This document shows positions 50,256-60,019 of a stretch of 64,000 bases of DNA, piece by piece (the first letter of the stretch is position 1; every line of letters begins with the position of its first letter). This DNA is from Acidobacteriaceae bacterium (GTDB lineage Bacteria > Acidobacteriota > Terriglobia > Terriglobales > Acidobacteriaceae): assembly GCA_025462735.1 (NCBI GenBank), contig JAOAPC010000010.1, positions 62,001 to 126,000 of the forward strand, read 5' to 3'. The notes below the pieces were generated by a model. That model did no database searches and was not told where the DNA came from. It saw only the letters and a program-made list of their open reading frames with translations. The position numbers and the translations under genes are program-made.

Positions 50256-51977
50256 ATGGTCGGTCGTAATGTCGTCCTGCTGGCTTTCTCAGCGTTTGCC
50301 GTTACGCTCTCTTCACAGCAATCCGCTCCCGCGGCACAGCAAACCACAGGGGTTCAGCCCAAGTTCTCCGAGGTGACCTCAGCGCTGGGTTTGCATTTTC
50401 ACTACATCGCTTCTCACACTTCCAGGAAGTACTTGATCGAAACTATGGGTTCAGGAGTTGCTTTGTTTGACTACGACAATGACGGACGCCTGGATCTTTT
50501 TGTCGTGAACGGCGCGCCCTTGAGCGACCCAACGCCTAAAGGGACAATCCCACAAAAAACCCGGCTCGAGCATTGGAACCGCCTCTATCATCAGAAGTCG
50601 GATGGCACTTTCGAAGACGTAACCGACAAAGCTGACCTTCAAGGCGTCGGCTACGGAATGGGCGTTGCAGTCGGCGACTATGACAATGATGGTTACGAAG
50701 ATTTGTATGTAACCGGCTATGGAGGTAACAAGCTTTACCACAATAATGGGGATGGGACCTTTACTGATGTCACGGAAAAGGCAGGCGTGGGCGCTAGTGG
50801 TTGGTCTACCAGCGCAGCTTGGGTTGATCTGGATAACGACGGTCTGCTGGATCTGGTAGTACTCCGATATATGCAGTGGGATTTCGACGACATTTGGTGC
50901 GGCGAACGGAGGGAAGGATTCCGAGCTTATTGCACGCCCGATGTATTCCGTTCCATCAGTCCGCTGGTCTACCACAACGATGGCAACGGTCGCTTTACCG
51001 AGGTGTCAGAGAAGATAGGCCTCGGCAAACCAGGCAAAGGACTGGGGATCGCACTCGCGGACTACGACCAGGATGGCCATATTGATCTTTTTGTTGCTAA
51101 CGATTCCATGCCAGAGTTTCTTTATCACAATAAGGGCGATGGGACCTTCGAGGAGGTTGGCCTTGCCTCGGGCGTCGCGGTTGACGGAGAGGGACACGCC
51201 TATGCAGGAATGGGAGTGGCCTTCACCGATTACAACAACGACGGGCTTCCCGACCTGATCGTTACTGACCTGGCCTCGCAAATGTATGCGGTGTACCGAA
51301 ACAATGGCGACGGCACATTCACTTACGATACTTACCCCTCCGGCATCGGTCGCATATCGATGACCCACTCAGGGTGGGGTGCGCAGCTTCTGGACTATGA
51401 CAACGACGGTTGGAAGGACCTTCTCATCGCTCAGGGGCACGATCTGGATACGATCGAGTTGACCTTTCCCAATCTTCGATATCGCGAACCCATGTTGCTG
51501 GCAAGGAACACTAGCAAGAATTTTGTGGATGTCTCAGAAGAAGCTGGAGCTGTATTTCAGCAGCCATGGGTCAGTCGCGGCTTGGCGATAGGAGATGTCG
51601 ACAACGACGGACGGGTAGACGCAATTGTGACCACGAATGATGGCCCTCTCCATGTGTTGCACAACGAAACCCCTACACCGAACCATTGGCTGACACTTCG
51701 ACTTGTAGGACACAAAAGCAATCGCGACGCAATCGGGGCGGTAGTGAAGGTTTTGACCGCGCAAGGTGCACAATTCGCGACCGTAACAACCAGTGGCAGT
51801 TACTTGTCGTCGAGCGACAAGCGAGTACATTTCGGTCTCGGTCTGGACGCAGCTGCTAAAACAATTGAGATCCATTGGCCGAGCGGCATCCGGCAGACTC
51901 TCCAGAATGTGCCTGCGAACCAGGTTCTTGAAGTAGATGAAATCTCAACGACAGATGCCGTGCGGACCCGGCGCTAG
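50256..51977 (+). CDS. CRTAC1-like FG-GAP/ASPIC-UnbV secreted protein
   Basis: Start taken at ATG 50256 (MVGRNVVLLAFSAFAVTLSSQQ), which gives a signal peptide; TTG 50226 is the alternative. 573 aa. Seven calcium-loop motifs (DYDNDGRLD, DYDNDGYED, DLDNDGLLD, DYDQDGHID, DYNNDGLPD, DYDNDGWKD, DVDNDGRVD) precede an ASPIC/UnbV-like C-terminus (NHWLTLRLVGHKSNRDAIGA, SGSYLSSSDKR, IHWPSGIRQ). Operonic with the TPR gene upstream. The stop codon overlaps the stop of the convergent paralogue at 51974 within CTAG. Confidence 0.92.
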   Translation: MVGRNVVLLAFSAFAVTLSSQQSAPAAQQTTGVQPKFSEVTSALGLHFHYIASHTSRKYLIETMGSGVALFDYDNDGRLDLFVVNGAPLSDPTPKGTIPQKTRLEHWNRLYHQKSDGTFEDVTDKADLQGVGYGMGVAVGDYDNDGYEDLYVTGYGGNKLYHNNGDGTFTDVTEKAGVGASGWSTSAAWVDLDNDGLLDLVVLRYMQWDFDDIWCGERREGFRAYCTPDVFRSISPLVYHNDGNGRFTEVSEKIGLGKPGKGLGIALADYDQDGHIDLFVANDSMPEFLYHNKGDGTFEEVGLASGVAVDGEGHAYAGMGVAFTDYNNDGLPDLIVTDLASQMYAVYRNNGDGTFTYDTYPSGIGRISMTHSGWGAQLLDYDNDGWKDLLIAQGHDLDTIELTFPNLRYREPMLLARNTSKNFVDVSEEAGAVFQQPWVSRGLAIGDVDNDGRVDAIVTTNDGPLHVLHNETPTPNHWLTLRLVGHKSNRDAIGAVVKVLTAQGAQFATVTTSGSYLSSSDKRVHFGLGLDAAAKTIEIHWPSGIRQTLQNVPANQVLEVDEISTTDAVRTRR

Positions 51978-53767
51978 TGAACGGCTGCCGAGGACTTCTT
52001 TGAGTCTGGGATAACCGCTCTCCCGGAGCCTTCCTTCAAGGTGTGGATCACATCGACAGGCATATCCTCGAAGCGCTCCACGAGTCCGCTCGGCCAGCGT
52101 ATTTCTACGGAGTCCATTTTAGTGGCAGAGCCGAGACCGAAGTGCACCCGAAGATCATTTTGCGAAATGTAACTGGAACCGCTGCGCACTTCATCCAGCA
52201 TCTTTCGCTTGCCAGCAGTAATCGTAATCTTTGCGCCGATCCCGTCACGATTGGAACGCGTTCCGAGTGTCTTCAAACCAATCCAATGATTCTTGGACGT
52301 CAGAGAATTCACAAGCAGACTTGGCTTAGCGTTCATGTTGTTGATGAGAACAGAAACTCGCCCGTCATTCCAGAAATCACCAACTGCCAGGCCACGCGAT
52401 GAAGATGCAGCGTTGATGTCCGGCCCTGCAGCGGCGGATACATCGGTGAATGTACCGTTGCCGTTGTTATGGTAAAGAATTCGTGGTTCCTGGTATTCGG
52501 TGCCCAGGTGAAATTTCTCCACTTCAGGATAAACATGGCCATTCGCAAGGATGAGATCTGGCCAGCCATCATTGTCAAAATCAAAAAACATCGTACCCCA
52601 CCCCAAATATTGCGTGCGTAGACCTAGCCCTGCAGCAAAGGTCACATCGGAAAAAACTCCTCCACCCTCGTTACGGTACAAAGTGGGCGTATCGTCGGAG
52701 AAATTGGTCTTGAACAGATCCAAGCGGCCATCGCCATCAAAGTCCGCAACAGTAATTCCCATTCCGGCCTGCTCCCGCCCGTCCTCGTTAAATGCAGCAC
52801 CAGCGGAGACCGCGACGTCGGTGAAGGTCCCGTCGCCATTGTTGTGGTAGAGAATGCTCGGAGCACTATCACAGGCTATGTAGATATCCGGCCAACCGTC
52901 GTCGTCGAAGTCCAGTGTGGCCACGCCGAGCCCGTAATGCCCTTCAGTACGGTCGATGTGGGCTTCCGTAGTCACATCCGTAAAAGTTCCATCGCCGCGA
53001 TTCCGATAGAGAATATTTTTTGCTCTGCGCAGCCCCCGCGGTCCGCACATCACTGGTACGCCTTTCCACACGCATGAAGCCCGTTCTCCAGGCTTAGCCG
53101 CCGTCGACAAATCAAAGTCAACGTAGTTTGCCACCACCAGGTCGAGATATCCGTCACGGTTGTAATCCACGAAAGCACAGCCCGTTCCCCATGCTTTGCC
53201 GGACCCCGCCACGCCGGCCTTCTCCGCTACTTCTTGAAATACGCCTCCATCATTGCGATAGAGACGATTCTTGCCGTAGTAGGTGATGTAGATATCTTCC
53301 CAGCCATCGTTATCGTAGTCACCGACGCACACGCCTTGCCCCCATCCAGTTGCGACGAGACCAGCTTTCACGGTTACATCTGTAAACGTTCCGTCGCGGT
53401 TATTGCGGTATAGGTGGTTAGTCGGAGCATTCGGGCCCGTGGCGCCTTCCAGCGTGGTGCCATTCACAATGAAAATATCTGGCCAGCCGTCATTGTCGTA
53501 ATCAAATACCGCAACACCGGGGCCGGTTGTTTCAATGATGTAAGTCTTGGTATCCATCCCGCCGAAAACATTCGTCATCGTAAGCCCGGCCTTTGCGGCG
53601 ATATCTTCGAAGTGTGCGACGGGCGCGGAATCTTTTGCGCGAGAAAGGTTGTCGACCGCCTGCCCAGTGGCGGCGTTACTTCCTAAAATCAACATGCAGG
53701 CAAGAACAAGAAGCGCGCGTGCGGCAGACTTGCACCGAGGGAAGCCGAAGATGGGAAGAGGTTTCAT
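51974..53767 (-). CDS. CRTAC1-like FG-GAP/ASPIC-UnbV secreted protein
   Basis: 597 residues with signal peptide (ALLVLACMLILGSNAATGQA). Seven calcium-loop-like motifs (DYDNDGWPD, DYDNDGWED, DYNRDGYLD, DFDDDGWPD, DFDGDGRLD, DFDNDGWPD, DFWNDGRVS; the last is degenerate) and an ASPIC/UnbV-like end (NHWIGLKTLGTRSNRDGIGA, SGSSYISQNDLR, IRWPSGLVE). It is third in a minus-strand run after two TPR genes. It is convergent and abutting with the 50256 gene, so each could affect expression of the other's 3' end. Confidence 0.92.
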   Translation of the reverse strand: MKPLPIFGFPRCKSAARALLVLACMLILGSNAATGQAVDNLSRAKDSAPVAHFEDIAAKAGLTMTNVFGGMDTKTYIIETTGPGVAVFDYDNDGWPDIFIVNGTTLEGATGPNAPTNHLYRNNRDGTFTDVTVKAGLVATGWGQGVCVGDYDNDGWEDIYITYYGKNRLYRNDGGVFQEVAEKAGVAGSGKAWGTGCAFVDYNRDGYLDLVVANYVDFDLSTAAKPGERASCVWKGVPVMCGPRGLRRAKNILYRNRGDGTFTDVTTEAHIDRTEGHYGLGVATLDFDDDGWPDIYIACDSAPSILYHNNGDGTFTDVAVSAGAAFNEDGREQAGMGITVADFDGDGRLDLFKTNFSDDTPTLYRNEGGGVFSDVTFAAGLGLRTQYLGWGTMFFDFDNDGWPDLILANGHVYPEVEKFHLGTEYQEPRILYHNNGNGTFTDVSAAAGPDINAASSSRGLAVGDFWNDGRVSVLINNMNAKPSLLVNSLTSKNHWIGLKTLGTRSNRDGIGAKITITAGKRKMLDEVRSGSSYISQNDLRVHFGLGSATKMDSVEIRWPSGLVERFEDMPVDVIHTLKEGSGRAVIPDSKKSSAAVH

Positions 53768-53883
53768 GGGGCAGAGCTAAAAAAGACGCAGCTTGTTAGG
53801 AACGCGGGGGATCCTAAGTCTTGCTCCTCACACTAGCTTGAAACTCGCCGACCCGCAAGCGCAAGGTCGTGGGAGTCTGATGG

Positions 53884-55569
53884 TTAATGCCCGGCTTCAT
53901 GCGGAGTCTGCCACTCCGGCAGCAAGAAGTCTCCTAGTAGGTCTCGCTCCGCTGAAGGCAGCGTTTCTACGGTGTGTTCTGCATAACGTGATGCAGTTTG
54001 CACGTCTCCCGCCCGCCGATACGCCTGGCTAAGTAATCGCTCGGCCTGCACATTGCCTGGACTGAGTCGCAGGCTTTCCTGAAGTTGAGCCGTCGCGTCA
54101 CTCACTCGACCAATCGCCAGCTCGGTCTTTCCCAAAGCTAAATGAGCCTCGGAGCTGCTGGGATTCAATCGAATCGCATCCTGTAATGCAGAAACTGCTT
54201 CTGCAGGTCGAGCGGCACGATCCAAGGCCAAGCCTTGAAAATAGCTGATAAGAAAATTTGGTCCAATCTTCTCGTTGGCGGCCGCAAGTTCCGACGCCGC
54301 CTCTTCTGCGCGTCCGGTCCGCAGCAGTACCTGCGCCAGACCCACGTAACTCGTGGGAAGTGGGTCACCCGCATTGGCAAGCTGGCGAAAGACAGCTTCG
54401 GCTTCGGAGTAACGATCGGTAGCTAAATAGGCTGCTCCCAAGCGCAAGTGTAAGGCATAAGACTTCGGGATTGATTCAAGTCCCTCGCGAGATGCGGAAA
54501 TTGCATCAGCGTAATGATTCAATTCCATCAGCTCACGCGTCAGATTGAGCCAATGCTCTTCTCGTGTAGGATCGAGCTTCGCAGCCTGGCGGAATGCCTC
54601 TATCGCGCTTTCTTCCTGATTGAGATGCGCATCGGAAATTCCAATTAACGACCACACGGATGCGATTTCAGCTCGCGATGCGCCGTCAAACTGGGGAACT
54701 TTCAGGAAAACACGGGCCCGATCTGCGGCTGTTCCATACTTTCCAGTCAGAAGGTATGCCAAAGCCAGATCAAATTGCGCCCACCTCCGGCACGTGGGAT
54801 CTTGACGCTCGCTCGGTCTGTGTAGGAGGTTTATTGCAGCGTCATTCTCATTTACAGAAAGCAGCAACTGGACAACACTTACGACTTCGCCGTCCTTGAG
54901 CGACATAGTCGAGAGGCGATTGGTGACTTTGCGGGCCTCCTCCCTTTGCCCGAGAGCGCGGTAACCATTTGCCACTTCGATCAAGAATTCCACGTCCGCC
55001 GGCCAAGGTACTCCCGACTGGTCCAGCTCCTGAAACGCACTCTCATAAAGCTTGGAATCGAGCTGCACTCGACCGAGATAGTAATGGGCAAAGGAGTCGT
55101 CCGGAGCAATGTCCAAAGCCCGCGTGAGGTGCGCGCGCGCGTCTTCTAGATCGTGTTTGGTCCACTCTAGAAATCCCAGGTTCTTGTATGCATCCTCCAA
55201 GGTCGGATCAATGCGGACCGCCTCTCGGTATTCGCGCGCCGCCTCGGCGTCCAGTCCAAGCCGCGCCAGCACGATCCCGCGGAAGTTCCGAACCCGCGCG
55301 TCGGAGGGGTGCTCACGTTCCGCAACCGTAAGACGGTCAAGCGCTATGTCGAGATGATTCTGACTAAGTGCAGCTAAACCCTGTTGCAGCGCATCATCCT
55401 GAGCGGCCCAGAGCGAGGGCCAAGGTACCCAATAATTAGCCAAACAGATGGCCGTAGCAAAAAAGAATACTTGGCCTGTGATGCTGAGCAACACGAGCGC
55501 TTGAGACCCAAGTTTTCCCTCAATGCGCCGGCTGCCACAGAAAGCTGTACGTAGTTTCCATCTATCCAT
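53884..55569 (-). CDS. TPR protein, membrane-anchored or secreted
   Basis: 561 residues. One hydrophobic segment near the N-terminus (ALVLLSITGQVFFFATAICLANYWVPW, about 24-50) anchors or exports it. The remainder is TPR repeats, for example ALDRLTVAEREHPSDARVRNFRGIVLARLG, AAREYREAVRIDPTLEDAYKNLGF, AVSALQDAIRLNPSSSEAHLALGKTEL and LQESLRLSPGNVQAERLL. It lies 74 bases after another TPR gene and 116 before the CRTAC1-like gene, all on the minus strand, so these three are likely one transcript. Its function is expected to be scaffolding. Confidence 0.82.
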   Translation of the reverse strand: MDRWKLRTAFCGSRRIEGKLGSQALVLLSITGQVFFFATAICLANYWVPWPSLWAAQDDALQQGLAALSQNHLDIALDRLTVAEREHPSDARVRNFRGIVLARLGLDAEAAREYREAVRIDPTLEDAYKNLGFLEWTKHDLEDARAHLTRALDIAPDDSFAHYYLGRVQLDSKLYESAFQELDQSGVPWPADVEFLIEVANGYRALGQREEARKVTNRLSTMSLKDGEVVSVVQLLLSVNENDAAINLLHRPSERQDPTCRRWAQFDLALAYLLTGKYGTAADRARVFLKVPQFDGASRAEIASVWSLIGISDAHLNQEESAIEAFRQAAKLDPTREEHWLNLTRELMELNHYADAISASREGLESIPKSYALHLRLGAAYLATDRYSEAEAVFRQLANAGDPLPTSYVGLAQVLLRTGRAEEAASELAAANEKIGPNFLISYFQGLALDRAARPAEAVSALQDAIRLNPSSSEAHLALGKTELAIGRVSDATAQLQESLRLSPGNVQAERLLSQAYRRAGDVQTASRYAEHTVETLPSAERDLLGDFLLPEWQTPHEAGH

Positions 55570-55643
55570 CTTCAGGTCTCAACTCAACACAATTCTTCTG
55601 CTATTTACGATTTGATCTGTTGCCGCAATTAAACAAATTAACG

Positions 55644-57665
55644 CTAGGGATGGAGGGAAACCCCTTCAATCTCATTGAGCCGCTCAGTCTGCTTCTCGAG
55701 TTTAGTGTGCGATTCCCGGTTCAGCGACGTGGAGATTGCGAATTCGCGCGCCGCATCTTCTTTGTCTCCGCGTGTTTGATACACTCGGGCCAATTTGTAG
55801 TGGACCGAGCCGTCGTGGTCCCCGGGTATTGCAATTTTGAATTCGTTCTCGGCCTTGTCGTAGTCGCGGAGGTCGGCATAGCCTGTGCCCAAATCACGAT
55901 GAATATCCGGATCTCCAGGGTCCGCTGCCAGCGCACGATTCAAATACTCCAAAGCTCGCTCCGGCTGGTGATCGAGTAGATAGGTGTCTCCGAGATCGTG
56001 AAGTGCTCCCGCATGACGCGGATTTATTGCGAGCTCCGCCTCGAATTCTGTGCGAGCTTCAGCCGTCTTGAGATCTTTCCAGAGCAGATGACCGAGGCTG
56101 TAGTGCAGGTTCGGCACAGAAGGCTTCATCGCAACTGCTGCACGGTACTCATCAATAGCTTTCCCATCGTTTCCCTTGGCGGCCTCAAGATCACCCGTTA
56201 GTTGATGCACACGATAAGAATTCGGGTCTGCCTGATACAGGCGAAGATATGCCGCAGTTGCCAACTTCTCGAAGCAGCGGGCACGCCAATAAAATGCCGG
56301 AGGGGAATGCTGGTCCGATAACCCGCTAAGCGCCTTCAGAGAGCTTTCGTAATCTCCTAATTCGAATAGTGCATGAGCAATCTGGATACGAAGTTTGCTT
56401 GATGACCTGGGATTCAAAACCCGGAGCAAGCAATGCGAAACGCTGGAGAACTGGCCTTGGTTTAACGCCTCACGCACCTTCGTTTCTACGCAGGTGTTTC
56501 GAGAGGCAGCTGACGAGTTCGTTGCCACAGTATGCGAAAGTTCCGCACCTCCCAGCATCGGATAGCCGCTCTGTACAGCAAGAAAGGAGAGGGCCAAACG
56601 CCCCGCGGCATCATCATGGGCTCGAAGCTGGCGAGCAAGGGCCTGCACCCGCTCGCGCGATGTGTCGGGAAGCTGCTCAAAAGCGGCGTCGCCGAATCCG
56701 GTTTCGCGTATGCCTAACACCCGCTCGGCTCGCGGTCCGTCCATAGCAGCTGCCGTTGCCCAATCTTCCAGCGCACCACCAACATCGCCTTGAATCAGTC
56801 TCACCTCACCGCGCCGGACAATTGCCCGCAAGCTGTTGGGAGCGACTCGCAACTCCTGGTCGAATTGTTGAGCTGCCTGATCGAGTCTCCCCGCTCGCAG
56901 AAAAACCTCTCCCAATCCCACGTGAAGCCGGGGCCGGGGAGGTGAATTCGCCAAAGCATTTTGGAAACGAATAACCGCGAAAGACCACTGGCTGGACGAC
57001 GAATAGCTCTCTGCCAGCAACTCTTCGGACCAAGAAGAGCCAGGGGCGGCTTTTTCCAGGCTGACAACCTCCGCCTTACCTAGCCGCTCGTAAGCGTGTC
57101 CGAGCAAGTAAAGAATATCTACGGCCTGAGGTTGAAAGCTGAGGGCGTGTTTGAGAGTCGCGACTTCTGCCTGAGTGTCAGCGGAGATTTCCTGTGCGGT
57201 TGCGAGCCACAACCAAATATCAGGGCGTTTAGGTTCCTGCCGTGCTGCGGCCTTCAGATAGGGTATTGCTTTATTCCCCTCGCCGAGCTTGCAATAGTTG
57301 ACACCAAGAAAAAAGTTAGCGCCAGCCAATGTCGGCTTGATTTTCAGCGCCCGCCGAAACTCCGCCATCGCTTCCGGGGTCCGATTCTGAAGCTGGTATA
57401 TCAATCCCATATTCATGTGGACCTCGGCGAAGTCAGGCGCTTCGACGAGCACGGCCTGGTATTCACGCTGTGCAGCGGCGTAATCACCGCGTTCCTTGGC
57501 CTGTTGTGCAGCGGCGAAGTGGGCTTGAAGTGTCTCACTCGGGGAACTCCGCTTGGTCGAGGCTTGTTTACCCGATTGGGACCAACAAAAGGTGAACAAC
57601 ATAAGAACCGCAAATAGGGTTCGACACCCAGAAAGTCTGCTCGGTTGACTTGAGAATGAATTCAT
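55644..57665 (-). CDS. Secreted TPR protein
   Basis: Start taken at ATG 57665 (MNSFSSQPSRLSGCRTLFAVLMLFTFCWSQSG), giving a signal peptide; 673 aa. TPR units at both ends (AQQAKERGDYAAAQREYQAVLVEAPDFAEVHMNMGLIYQL; AEFRRALKIKPT; AEARTEFEAELAINPRHAGALHDLGDTYL; ALEYLNRALAADPGDPDIHRDLGTGYA, in parts), with a less regular middle. First gene of the minus-strand TPR-TPR-CRTAC1 run. Its start lies next to the truncated end of a plus-strand pseudogene, a sign of past rearrangement. Confidence 0.85.
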   Translation of the reverse strand: MNSFSSQPSRLSGCRTLFAVLMLFTFCWSQSGKQASTKRSSPSETLQAHFAAAQQAKERGDYAAAQREYQAVLVEAPDFAEVHMNMGLIYQLQNRTPEAMAEFRRALKIKPTLAGANFFLGVNYCKLGEGNKAIPYLKAAARQEPKRPDIWLWLATAQEISADTQAEVATLKHALSFQPQAVDILYLLGHAYERLGKAEVVSLEKAAPGSSWSEELLAESYSSSSQWSFAVIRFQNALANSPPRPRLHVGLGEVFLRAGRLDQAAQQFDQELRVAPNSLRAIVRRGEVRLIQGDVGGALEDWATAAAMDGPRAERVLGIRETGFGDAAFEQLPDTSRERVQALARQLRAHDDAAGRLALSFLAVQSGYPMLGGAELSHTVATNSSAASRNTCVETKVREALNQGQFSSVSHCLLRVLNPRSSSKLRIQIAHALFELGDYESSLKALSGLSDQHSPPAFYWRARCFEKLATAAYLRLYQADPNSYRVHQLTGDLEAAKGNDGKAIDEYRAAVAMKPSVPNLHYSLGHLLWKDLKTAEARTEFEAELAINPRHAGALHDLGDTYLLDHQPERALEYLNRALAADPGDPDIHRDLGTGYADLRDYDKAENEFKIAIPGDHDGSVHYKLARVYQTRGDKEDAAREFAISTSLNRESHTKLEKQTERLNEIEGVSLHP

Positions 57666-57689
57666 CCGCTGCGCCACAAGGGCCATAAT

Positions 57690-58530
57690 AACTGCTCGCC
57701 GGGTTTCGGAAAATCCGTCTGGTCTTCCGCAACGCCAATGTTCACGCTAATCCAAGTGGGAGACCAGGCCATGGCGGACCGCTGTGCGTACGTGCCGCTC
57801 ATAGGTTTGTTCGTGATGGTGGTTTGGGGCGCCACAGACCTTTTCGATGCCTGGCATCTCGGCAGCATGCCCCGCCTTGTATCTGCTTTCGCTAGGCTGG
57901 GAATAATTTCCTTCGCAACCTTTCAACAGATTGGATATTGGAGGGACAGCGTTACCCCTCTGGTCTCACGCCCTGCAGGTCACGAACGGAAACTTGCAGG
58001 TGGAAAAACAACTTGCCAATGCCATGGTCCGCCAGGGCACTACCGAAGAAGCCATGCCGCACCTGCTGCACATTGCCAGCTTGGATCCAGACGATATTCC
58101 CGCCATCGTAAACATTGGGGCATACTATGCGGCCCAGGGCCGTGTTGACGACGCAACCCAGGAGTTCGAGACTGTCGTCCGACTCACCGACCACAGCGAA
58201 TTGAGCACCACAGACCGACGGTACCGATCTTCGGCTCTGCTCAATCTCGGCTTCGCCTACACACAATCTACAGATTACCCCAAGGCTCTAGTGAGTTTTA
58301 AAAGGGCAAACCAGTTCGAACCCGCAATGGTGGACCAAACCATTGAGACGGTTGAGCATTCGCTTGCGGGAACGCCCTCGGAGAGCAGTTATCTGAAGCT
58401 TTCTCTCCTGCTCCGAGCTAAAGGAAAGGATAGCGATGCCTCGTCAATATTGGAAAGCGCGATCCAGGCGAACCCGGAATATCTACGCACGCGAGAGTTG
58501 CTGAGCTATTTGAACGCCATCCAAAAGTGA
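57690..58530 (+). pseudogene. 5'-truncated, frameshifted membrane glycosyltransferase/TPR gene
   Basis: Frame 1 (from about 57690 to 57955) reads ATPMFTLIQVGDQAMADRCAYVPLIGLFVMVVWG and ends FQQIGYWRDSVT in parts. A +1 shift at the CCCC near 57954 continues as LWSHALQVTNGNLQ and then TPR repeats to a stop at 58530. Intact relatives have a large multi-helix membrane domain before this point (ADRYxYxPLIGLF and YWRDSVTLWxHALxVT motifs, known from memory). That N-terminal part of several hundred residues is missing here. The extra C could also be a sequencing or assembly error, but the missing 5' end could not. Confidence 0.75.
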
Positions 58531-58698
58531 ACCTGCAGCGATTCAACTTCCGACAACGAGCCGGACCGAAATCGCAGCTCTAGGCAGGCCGGCTTCGACA
58601 ATCATGTGGTTGCTCAATAACTTAAATTCCAGCGGAAGGTTTAGGAGATATTACATCGGGCTGCCCGGAGGTCTTGATGGGGCGATTGGCCTACCTGG
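58531..58698. other. Short gap between two pseudogenes
   Basis: No gene, hairpin terminator or promoter stands out. Confidence 0.4.
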
Positions 58699-59038
58699 AT
58701 GGCAAGTTCTCCTTTTGTACCGGCGGAAAAGAGACCCGATTACCTGAAGCCTGAATACTTGAAAAAGGTTGCCACGCTCGAGCCGGTTGAATGGTTGCCG
58801 AAAGTCCAAGCCAAAAATGTCCGGCTGCAGATGCCACTTCGAGCCCAACACGCCCAAACCCTCAAAAGAAAAACTGCGTGCGGCCGTTCCTCCAAGCACA
58901 GTCGTCGTGGTTTACAAAACTTTGAAAGAGTACCAGTCAGCTATAAACGGCAACAAGGAAATGGACTGGATGCACAACGAGCTGCGGGCCTTGCCGAATT
59001 TGCCGACCGCAAACAACGTAGCGTTGGAAATAAGGTAG
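58699..59038 (+). pseudogene. Frameshifted C-terminal remnant of an alpha/beta-hydrolase-like gene
   Basis: One frame reads KRPDYLKPEYLKKVATLEPVEWLPKVQAKNVRLQ and the next frame continues FEPNTPKPSKEKLRAAVP, YKTLKEYQSAINGNKEMDWMHNELRALP. Together these look like the end of a dienelactone-hydrolase-type protein (order: DPvnWlpkvkAKvrlq, then a helix and a C-terminal cap). The nucleophile domain is missing. Nothing else is supported between 59039 and 59271. Confidence 0.5.
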
Positions 59039-59271
59039 CGGCAAACCGATTTTGCCGCATGCAGTTTGACTTATGCGGAAGTGCACAATACGATCGCGCG
59101 AACAGGGCGGTGCAGAGCTGTCACCTATTGAGCCGGGCTAGCGCGACAAACAACTACCCGGCGGCCATTGCCTTTAACCAACGGTGTTTGTCTCATCAAC
59201 GGTTAGTTGTGGGATTGCGGAGGTCACTGAGGTCGTGATTCACCGGCCAATTTGAGACACCTCTCGGTTGG

Positions 59272-59928
59272 TTAGAGTGCACGCAGTGTTTCAACCAGCA
59301 GACAGGTCTTATCCGAAATAATTCCATCAATTCCGCTGTTCGCTAGGCGAACCATCGACGCTTTATTGTTGATGGTCCAAGCGAACACAGCCTTGCCCGC
59401 GTTTTGAGCGTCTCGAAGCAATTCCGGAGTAATAAGACGCTCATTCGCGATCACATACTGGATCGGCAGATCCCGCCAGATGCTGAGTTGCTTACGCGTT
59501 TCGCAGATAATTCCCAGAGGCACAGATTGATTGCGTGACCTAAGGTCGATCAACACATCTGGGAGAAATGACGACACCACGTAGCCTCGCTCTGGCGGAT
59601 TGTGCGAGATGGCAGTCAGCACCTGTGACTCGATACCTGGCACTTTTAATTCGATATCGAGGAAAGCGCGACTGGCATAACGTTCAAGCACGTCTTCGAG
59701 CAGCGGCAGGGATCGAAGCCGGGCTGCAATCGCCTTTGCAATCGTAATGCTGGCGAACCTGTGGCCGTGGCAGATCACTGCAGTATCGTCGGCAGTCAGC
59801 CGCACATCGAATTCAAAACCGTCACAGCCGTGCTGGAGGGCCAAGTCGAAGGCCGCAAGCGTGTTCTCTCGGACGGAAAAAGAGCGCGAGCGCAGGCCCC
59901 GATGTCCGAGCAGAAGAGGCGGTTTCAT
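59272..59928 (-). CDS. Glycerophosphodiester phosphodiesterase
   Basis: 218 residues, a compact member of the GDPD family. GHRGLRSRSFSVRENTLAAFDLALQHGCDGFEFDVRLTADDTAVICHG, read in parts, contains the HRG...ENT and E-D metal/catalytic motifs, and FLDIELKVPG supplies the next acidic pair. The end, AWTINNKASMVRLANSGIDGIISDKT, is the usual W(T/V)N...GvDGIiTD signature. It hydrolyses glycerophosphodiesters to glycerol 3-phosphate and an alcohol. No signal peptide, so cytosolic. It stands alone, between pseudogenes and the suf operon. Confidence 0.92.
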   Translation of the reverse strand: MKPPLLLGHRGLRSRSFSVRENTLAAFDLALQHGCDGFEFDVRLTADDTAVICHGHRFASITIAKAIAARLRSLPLLEDVLERYASRAFLDIELKVPGIESQVLTAISHNPPERGYVVSSFLPDVLIDLRSRNQSVPLGIICETRKQLSIWRDLPIQYVIANERLITPELLRDAQNAGKAVFAWTINNKASMVRLANSGIDGIISDKTCLLVETLRAL

Positions 59929-60019
59929 CGCGCTTCATTGTACTTGTGAGGTGAGATGTGCGGCGAAGAATGGGCACTGCGGAGTCAGGCATGAGCGGAT
60001 CGCTAGCAGAGAGCTCGAC

